DNA of 64,000 nucleotides. Origin: Hufsiella ginkgonis. Lineage in GTDB: Bacteria; Bacteroidota; Bacteroidia; Sphingobacteriales; Sphingobacteriaceae. The stretch lies in NCBI RefSeq assembly GCF_009834915.1, contig NZ_WVHS01000005.1:248001-312000 (forward strand), in the 5' to 3' direction. Position numbers and translations under genes: made by a program. The notes beneath the pieces were generated by a model, which was not told the DNA's origin, ran no database searches, and worked only from the letters and a program-made list of their open reading frames with translations. This document shows, one piece after another, positions 58,606-64,000 of this stretch (positions are counted from its first letter, which is position 1; every line of letters starts with the position of its first letter).

Positions 58606-59193
58606 CTATTGTAATTTTTGTAATTCATGTACGAACTGAACGATTTTCCAGCGTTCGGTAGGCGTTAATTGGTAACGATGCGGGCCCATCATATTTACCC
58701 CGTAGGTGATCGTGTGGAAGATCTTGCCATCGGAAAGCTCATTCATACCTCCACCGCGGGAAGACTGCCCGGTAGAATAGGAAGGCGGCGCAGGGAATTT
58801 CTCCAGTTTCACGATCGATCCGTCGCCCTTGCCGGTAAGACCATGGCATTGGGTACACATTTGTGCGTACAGCATCTTGCCTTCTTCCAGGTTCGCTTTG
58901 GTAAGCGGAAGCGGGTTCTTCAGGTTCAAACCAGCTGACTGGTAACCTTCAGGAGTATTCGGGTAATCGGTTTCCGGCTCGTCGAAACCTACAGGCATGG
59001 TATGCGCCGGCGGCGTTTGAGCGGTTTGTCCGTTTGCGAAATGTTTATTAGGCTGGTCAGGGTTAAAAGCCAGCGGATCGTACATATTTCGGGCATACTC
59101 CCAACCGGTGCTTTTTTTATCAGAGCAGGAGGATACAACGGCAGCTGCAGCCACAGTTAAAAAAATGACCCCGGTTATTCTGAGTTTATTCAT
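58606..59193 (-). CDS. actE: Alternative complex III monoheme cytochrome ActE
   Basis: 195-residue lipoprotein c-type cytochrome. Signal GVIFLTVAAAAVVSSC (lipobox Cys), then heme motif CTQCHG near 115 and axial Met in GVNMMGPHRYQ. The start at 59193 gives the cleaner lipoprotein signal; ATG at 59202 would add three residues. The gene overlaps actD by 8 nt. Likely the exit point of electrons from complex III toward the oxidase. Confidence 0.93.
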   Translation of the reverse strand: MNKLRITGVIFLTVAAAAVVSSCSDKKSTGWEYARNMYDPLAFNPDQPNKHFANGQTAQTPPAHTMPVGFDEPETDYPNTPEGYQSAGLNLKNPLPLTKANLEEGKMLYAQMCTQCHGLTGKGDGSIVKLEKFPAPPSYSTGQSSRGGGMNELSDGKIFHTITYGVNMMGPHRYQLTPTERWKIVQFVHELQKLQ

Positions 59194-59722
59194 AGCTAAC
59201 ATATTTTCTATCGTTGTGCAATACTTCTACAGCACCCGCCTCTTTTAACAGGTCATCAATTTTATCGTGGTAAGGATTGGTTCTGGCATCGATGGCGATC
59301 ACAAAACGATCATCTGTGGCGCGGAAGTCCATCACACGTGGTGCACGTCCCGGGAACAGGTGATTCTTAAAAAAGTAGGTGATGATCATTCCGAAGGAAG
59401 CAAAAAGCACCGTTAATTCGAACATGATCGGCACGAAATCCGGCATAGCGAACGAAGGCTTACCGCCGATATTCATAGGCCAGTCATAAACCAGCATGTA
59501 ATAGATCATGGAAAATGCCGTACAGGTACCGGTAAGACCGAAGCAAAAAGCAGCGATCGGCAAACGCGAGCGTTTGTAACCCAGCTTATCCTCGATCCCA
59601 TGGATGGGCATAGGGGTAAATACATCGTAAATGGTGATGTTGTTCTCCTGCAGCCTGTCGATCCCGTGCATCATATCATCAGGATCCTCGAAATGGCCTA
59701 GTATATATTTTGTGTTGCTCAT
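59186..59722 (-). CDS. actD: Alternative complex III subunit ActD (DUF3341)
   Basis: 178 residues, DUF3341 family. The N-terminus (YILGHFEDPDDMMHGIDRL, IYDVFTPMPIHGIEDKLG) is cytoplasmic, followed by two helices (about 57-77 and 95-120) and a short C-terminal domain with DDRFVIAID. It is an accessory membrane subunit of complex III. Overlaps actE, 10 nt after actC. Confidence 0.92.
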   Translation of the reverse strand: MSNTKYILGHFEDPDDMMHGIDRLQENNITIYDVFTPMPIHGIEDKLGYKRSRLPIAAFCFGLTGTCTAFSMIYYMLVYDWPMNIGGKPSFAMPDFVPIMFELTVLFASFGMIITYFFKNHLFPGRAPRVMDFRATDDRFVIAIDARTNPYHDKIDDLLKEAGAVEVLHNDRKYVSYE

Positions 59723-59732
59723 TGTCTCTGGA

Positions 59733-61199
59733 TTAAACGGTTTCCGATGCCGGTACGCTATCGTATTTGGTCAACGACTCTTTGTAGTACTGTGCCTGTA
59801 CCGGGTCTACTTTACCTTCGGCCATCAGCTTTTTCTTCGCCTGGTGGCTTGCGCTCTTCAGCAGCAGTTTCACTTCCGCCATTGCGATAGCGGGCAGCAC
59901 TCTTAAAAAGAGCAGGAACAAGGTAAAGAACACGCCGATCGACCCGATGAACACGCAAACGTCAATGATGGTCGGGTGGAACATTACCCAGCTTGAAGGG
60001 ATATAGTCGCGGTGCAGCGAGGTAACGATAATTACGAAACGCTCGAACCACATACCGATGTTTACCACGATAGAGAGCACCCACGACCAGAAGATGCTGG
60101 TACGGATCTTCTTGAACCAGAACAGCTGCGGAGAGATCACGTTACAGGTCATCATGCTCCAGTATGCCCACCAATAGGGTCCGCTTACGCGGTTAAGGAA
60201 CGCATATTGCTCGTATTCCGCACCTGAGTACCAGGCGATAAAAAGCTCCGTCAAATAAGCTACACCTACGATAGAGCCTGTGAGGATGATGATCTTGTTC
60301 ATCGCCTCGATGTGGAACATGGTGATGTAGTTCTCAAATCCAAGGACCTTCCTGGCGATAAGCAACAGCGTCTGTACCATCGCGAAACCTGAGAAGATCG
60401 CCCCGGCCACGAAATAAGGCGGGAAGATGGTGGTATGCCATCCCGGCTCGAGCGAGGTAGCGAAGTCCATGGATACGATGGTGTGTACCGAAAGTACCAG
60501 CGGTGTAGAAACACCTGCCAGGATCAGCGAAACCGCCTCGAAACGCTGCCAGGTTTTAACTGAGCCATTCCATCCGAAAGAAAGTACCGAGTAAACGCGG
60601 CGGCGGGTGCCTTTCGCCCTGTCGCGGATAGAAGCGATATCGGGCAATAAACCGGTGTACCAGAATACCAGCGATACGGAGAAGTAAGTAGAGATGGCGA
60701 ATACGTCCCAGATCAGCGGCGAGTTAAAGTTCACCCACAACGACCCGAACTGGTTTGGTAGCGGCAAACAGAAATAAGCGAGCCACGGACGCCCCATATG
60801 CGATACTACGTAAGTGGCGGCGCAGATTACGGCGAAGATCGTCATCGCCTCCGCAGACCGGTTAATGGAGTTACGCCAGTTCTGGCGGAAGAGGAGCAGT
60901 ACGGCGGAGATCAGCGTACCCGCGTGACCAATACCTACCCACCAAACGAAGCCGGTGATATCCCACGCCCAGCCTACTGTTTTGTTAAGCCCCCAGGCGC
61001 CGATCCCGGTCCAGAAAGTATAGCTTACCGCTACCACCCACAGCAAGGCGCCGAGTGCCGCAACGGTAAAGCCGATCCACCAGGCCTTGTTGGGTTTATT
61101 TTCTACAGGGATCAACACTTCATTGGTAACGCGGGCGTAGGTAATGTTATCGCCGGTTACTAAGGGTTCCCTGATAATTGATTCGTGATGAGATGACAT
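59733..61199 (-). CDS. actC: Alternative complex III quinol-binding subunit ActC (NrfD-like)
   Basis: 488 residues, ten helices, NrfD/PsrC family. Typical stretches: WAWDITGFVWWVGIGHAGTL, AICAATYVVSHMGRPWL, WDVFAISTYFSVSLVFWY and PHFVAG-like PPYFVAGAIFSGFAMVQTLL. It holds the quinol site and passes electrons to the ActB iron-sulfur clusters. 30 nt after actB. Confidence 0.95.
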   Translation of the reverse strand: MSSHHESIIREPLVTGDNITYARVTNEVLIPVENKPNKAWWIGFTVAALGALLWVVAVSYTFWTGIGAWGLNKTVGWAWDITGFVWWVGIGHAGTLISAVLLLFRQNWRNSINRSAEAMTIFAVICAATYVVSHMGRPWLAYFCLPLPNQFGSLWVNFNSPLIWDVFAISTYFSVSLVFWYTGLLPDIASIRDRAKGTRRRVYSVLSFGWNGSVKTWQRFEAVSLILAGVSTPLVLSVHTIVSMDFATSLEPGWHTTIFPPYFVAGAIFSGFAMVQTLLLIARKVLGFENYITMFHIEAMNKIIILTGSIVGVAYLTELFIAWYSGAEYEQYAFLNRVSGPYWWAYWSMMTCNVISPQLFWFKKIRTSIFWSWVLSIVVNIGMWFERFVIIVTSLHRDYIPSSWVMFHPTIIDVCVFIGSIGVFFTLFLLFLRVLPAIAMAEVKLLLKSASHQAKKKLMAEGKVDPVQAQYYKESLTKYDSVPASETV

Positions 61200-61229
61200 A
61201 GTTCCTTCTAAATTCTGATATGCAATTTA

Positions 61230-64000
61230 TTAAGCTTCCGTTGTTGCTGCCGCTGGTGTGTTCCTTACCTTAACCTGGTAGCCGATGCCTGGCTGAACGT
61301 CGATTTCTTCGAGCACATAATAAGTACGCTCGCTTTTCAGGGCTTTGGCAACCTCAGATCCAGGATCATTTACATCTCCGAAAATGATGGCGTTTGAAGT
61401 ACATGCCTGCTGGCAAGCCATCTTGATGTCGCCATCTTTAACCGGGCGTTTCTCGATCTTCGCCTGGAGCTTGCCGCCCTGGATCCGCTGGATACACATG
61501 GTACATTTTTCCATTACCCCCCTGAAACGGGTAGTAACGTCAGGGTTAAGCACCAACTGGGTGAACTCTTCCTGCAGGTAGTTCTCGAAACGGGAGTCAT
61601 TCCAGTAGTTGAACCAGTTGAAGCGGCGAACTTTGTACGGGCAGTTATTTGCGCAGTAACGTGTACCTACGCAACGGTTATAGGCCATGTGGTTCAACCC
61701 TTCGGTTGAGTGCACTGTTGCCAATACCGGGCAAACGGTTTCGCAGGGCGCATGGTCGCAATGCTGGCAAAGCATAGGCTGGTGTACTACCGACACGTTG
61801 TCCATGTTGTTAGGTGCGTCTTTATTCTCCTGCAGCTCGCCGATCTCGTTCTCCTCGGTTACCGATTTACCTTCTTCGTTGAAGCTATAGTAACGGTCTA
61901 TACGGATCCAGTGCATTTCCCTGCGGCGGCGGACTTCGTCCTTACCCACTACCGGGATATTATTTTCTACGTTACAAGCCACGATACATGAACCGCAACC
62001 GGTACAGGCGTTCAGGTCGATCGCCATTACCCAGTTATGACCCGGCATTTCGCGTTTGTACCAGAGGTCGTATTTTTTATGACCGCCATGCTTGCCTGAA
62101 CCTGCATGCGGATCTTTTGCATATTCCGCGAAGGTGGTTTCACGAATCACGTTGCGTCCTTCGTAAGAATGGTGCGTTTGTGTTTGCGCAAGTTCTTCCC
62201 TGCCGCCCGCTTTTTCGATGGTTACGGTACCATTAAACTGGACGGTACCATTCTGTACGGTTGCGAAAGGATAAGCGTTCTTGCCTACGCCGTTCCCAAC
62301 CTTACCGGCTGCGGTGCGGCCGTAGCCAACGGCGATAGAGATAGTTCCCTGCGCCTGCCCGGGCTGAAACAATACCGGGAGTGTTACGCTGTACCCGTTG
62401 GCGCCTTTTACGGTTACCAGGTCAAATTCTTCGAGGTCCAGTTTCTCGCCGAATTTAGGGGCGATGGCCACGAAATTGTCCCAGGTGACTTTCGAAACAG
62501 GGTCGGGAAGCTCCTGCAGGAATGCGTTGTTGGCATGTTTACCATCGCGCAACGGTACGTTCTGGTATACCTGCAGCTCTATATCTTTCGCCAGCGCCCT
62601 ACCCTGGTTCATGATGGTAGGGATCACGTTGCCCAGCGATAAACTGAAGGTGTAAGTACCTACCGGCTTTTCGCCGGTGTATACGAAACCGGTCTGCAGC
62701 ACGCTCTTCCAGGTTTTTCCTGTAGCGGCGAGTACGGTTTTTTCCCAGTTGTTACGAACGTACTGGTAGTAATCGGTTACGGCGTTGTCAGACCAGGTAA
62801 GCAGGCTCACTTCCGCCTGGCGGCTGTTGTGAACCGGGTTAATAGCCGGCTGGATCACGGTGTAATATCCCTCGAACGCGTTCTGGTCGCCCCATGCCTC
62901 GAGGTAGTTATGATTAATGGCTACTACATTACAAAGTGCGGCTGTTTCATCGGCCCTTTCGGCGAAGGAAACACGCAGGCCTACTTTTGCGAGTGCGTCC
63001 GTAAATGCTTTTGCGTTAAAATAATCGTAAGCGGGGTTGCTGTCGAGGAAAAAGATAGCGCCTACTTCGCTACGGTTCATTTCGCTGATCAGCTCGGCGA
63101 ACTCCGCATCGTTACCGGTGTACTGGTATGACGGATTGTCGAGGTCGATGGTAGTACCGTAGCTTCCCAGTACCGAGTTGATGGCGTTTACCAGGATCTG
63201 TACCGAAACATCGTTAGAGCCCGAAACTACCAGCGCTTTTCCTTTCGCCTGCAGCAGTTCTTTTGCAGCAAGCTTCACCACGTTAGCGGCAGCCTTGTTC
63301 GCGGTCAGCAAAGGAGTACCCGGGGTACCTGTCAATTCCTGGTACAGGGCGATGATCGCCTGTCCTTCTTCAGACGGTTTTACAGGAACACGCGAATCGG
63401 CATTGGTACCGGTCATGCTCATGCCTGTTTCCAGCTGGATATGGCGCGACATTTTCTTTCTTTCGAGCGAAGCCGCGTTCCTGTTGCTTACATATTGTTT
63501 TGAAAACTCTTCCGGGGTGATCCAGGTCCCGAGGAAATCGGCGCCAAAGCTTACGATCACGTCCGCCTTGTCAAAACGGTACCGCGGAAGCACCGATTTA
63601 CCGAAGCTGTTTTCGTTGGCTTTGATGATACCGGTATAAGAAATGGCATCATTGATCACCACTTTAGTGGAAGGATATTGCGCGGTAAAGTCAGCGATCA
63701 CCGATTTAGTGGAAGGACTGTTGATAGTAGCGGAAACGATCCTGATCTTCTTACCGGAGGCCTGAACTTTATTAAGCTCGCCTTTTACGAAGGCGTCGAT
63801 CTCGCTCCAGGAAGCCTTGCTGCCGTTCTTGGTTGGATCTTTTAATTTAGAAGCATCGTACAGGTCGAGCACCGACGCCTGGGTAGTGGCATCTGTTCCG
63901 CCATTGCCCAGCAAACCTGCAGGGTTGCCTTCGATCTTGATGGGGCGGCCTTCACGCGTTTTTACCAGGATGCTTTGCCCGTTAAAGCTGGAAACATAGT
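61230..64000 (-). CDS. actB: Alternative complex III iron-sulfur subunit ActB (5' end off window)
   Basis: The visible 923 residues lack the N-terminus, which lies beyond base 64000; the frame is open to the edge (TREGRPIKIEGNPAG seen 28 codons in). The first two thirds resemble a molybdopterin oxidoreductase large subunit that carries no molybdenum in this family. The last third is a ferredoxin domain with CTGCGSCIVACNVEN, CQHCDHAPCETVCP, CVGTRYCANNCP and CTMCIQRIQGGK, enough Cys for four clusters. It extends to the periplasmic side of the complex. actA should lie further upstream. Confidence 0.95.
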   Translation of the reverse strand, partial: YVSSFNGQSILVKTREGRPIKIEGNPAGLLGNGGTDATTQASVLDLYDASKLKDPTKNGSKASWSEIDAFVKGELNKVQASGKKIRIVSATINSPSTKSVIADFTAQYPSTKVVINDAISYTGIIKANENSFGKSVLPRYRFDKADVIVSFGADFLGTWITPEEFSKQYVSNRNAASLERKKMSRHIQLETGMSMTGTNADSRVPVKPSEEGQAIIALYQELTGTPGTPLLTANKAAANVVKLAAKELLQAKGKALVVSGSNDVSVQILVNAINSVLGSYGTTIDLDNPSYQYTGNDAEFAELISEMNRSEVGAIFFLDSNPAYDYFNAKAFTDALAKVGLRVSFAERADETAALCNVVAINHNYLEAWGDQNAFEGYYTVIQPAINPVHNSRQAEVSLLTWSDNAVTDYYQYVRNNWEKTVLAATGKTWKSVLQTGFVYTGEKPVGTYTFSLSLGNVIPTIMNQGRALAKDIELQVYQNVPLRDGKHANNAFLQELPDPVSKVTWDNFVAIAPKFGEKLDLEEFDLVTVKGANGYSVTLPVLFQPGQAQGTISIAVGYGRTAAGKVGNGVGKNAYPFATVQNGTVQFNGTVTIEKAGGREELAQTQTHHSYEGRNVIRETTFAEYAKDPHAGSGKHGGHKKYDLWYKREMPGHNWVMAIDLNACTGCGSCIVACNVENNIPVVGKDEVRRRREMHWIRIDRYYSFNEEGKSVTEENEIGELQENKDAPNNMDNVSVVHQPMLCQHCDHAPCETVCPVLATVHSTEGLNHMAYNRCVGTRYCANNCPYKVRRFNWFNYWNDSRFENYLQEEFTQLVLNPDVTTRFRGVMEKCTMCIQRIQGGKLQAKIEKRPVKDGDIKMACQQACTSNAIIFGDVNDPGSEVAKALKSERTYYVLEEIDVQPGIGYQVKVRNTPAAATTEA

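Noticed and set aside
61230-64000. ActB as a molybdenum enzyme
   Set aside because: The ActB family keeps the fold but is known to lack the cofactor; no reason to call molybdenum activity.

Overview
This window is chromosomal DNA from a Bacteroidota bacterium, most likely order Sphingobacteriales (Pedobacter/Mucilaginibacter-like). The evidence is the type IX secretion core genes gldK-gldL-gldM-gldN with sprE and gldB nearby, an alternative complex III plus aa3-oxidase cluster, an F-type ATP synthase locus without atpD/atpC, promoters of the TAnnTTTG type, and little use of Shine-Dalgarno sequences. I cannot fix the genus from the sequence. No rRNA, tRNA, CRISPR array, prophage or intact insertion sequence was recognised.

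Layout. 1-1586 (minus): kduD and a truncated kduI for hexuronate breakdown. 1587-2459: gene-poor, with a 56-residue ORF, its terminator and a repeat element. 2460-7280 (plus): DUF2723 membrane glycosyltransferase-like protein, DUF4271 protein, hemD. 7622-12254 (plus): gldKLMN. 12251-19250 (minus): sprE, pbp1A and uvrC in a tight operon. 19491-25405 (plus): atpZ, a small membrane gene, atpB-E-F-H-A-G. 25454-30772: mixed small units (hypothetical, NAGPA-like, acid phosphatase, small membrane protein, patatin, gldB, PorT-like barrel). 30821-34493 (plus): nadE, hemW, PfkB sugar kinase. 34592-39525 (plus): VWA protein and MoxR-type ATPase, metallophosphoesterase, UbiA-like membrane protein. 39542-43887 (minus): S9 peptidase, histidine kinase, response regulator. 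44081-46822 (plus): TPR protein, DUF4286, rfbC. 46823-64000 (minus): a long respiratory cluster actB-C-D-E-F, coxII, coxI, a strong terminator, then ctaA, ctaB, two subunit III genes, subunit IV, SCO, DUF420 and small genes, ending in an OmpA-like lipoprotein.

How the genes fit together. Three themes dominate. (1) Aerobic energy conversion: hemD and hemW act in or around heme synthesis, ctaB and ctaA make heme O and heme A, Act complex III passes quinol electrons to the aa3 oxidase, and the ATP synthase uses the resulting gradient. (2) Type IX secretion: GldL/GldM motor, GldK/GldN ring, SprE and GldB. (3) Envelope building: PBP1A, patatin, OmpA-like and barrel proteins.

The most unusual signal is a family of seven intergenic elements (A-G) built from 7-nt periods starting TCAG, usually arranged as an inverted pair. 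Three lie inside the ATP synthase operon, one between the kinase and regulator genes, one between the VWA and MoxR genes. Four overlap the stop codon of the gene before them. Other points worth a look are a terminator-like hairpin plus AU-rich leader bracketing atpE, a terminator whose T-run ends about 12 nt before ctaA, a SCO protein that has lost most of its copper ligands, and a GldL that carries Asn where Flavobacterium GldL has its second membrane glutamate.
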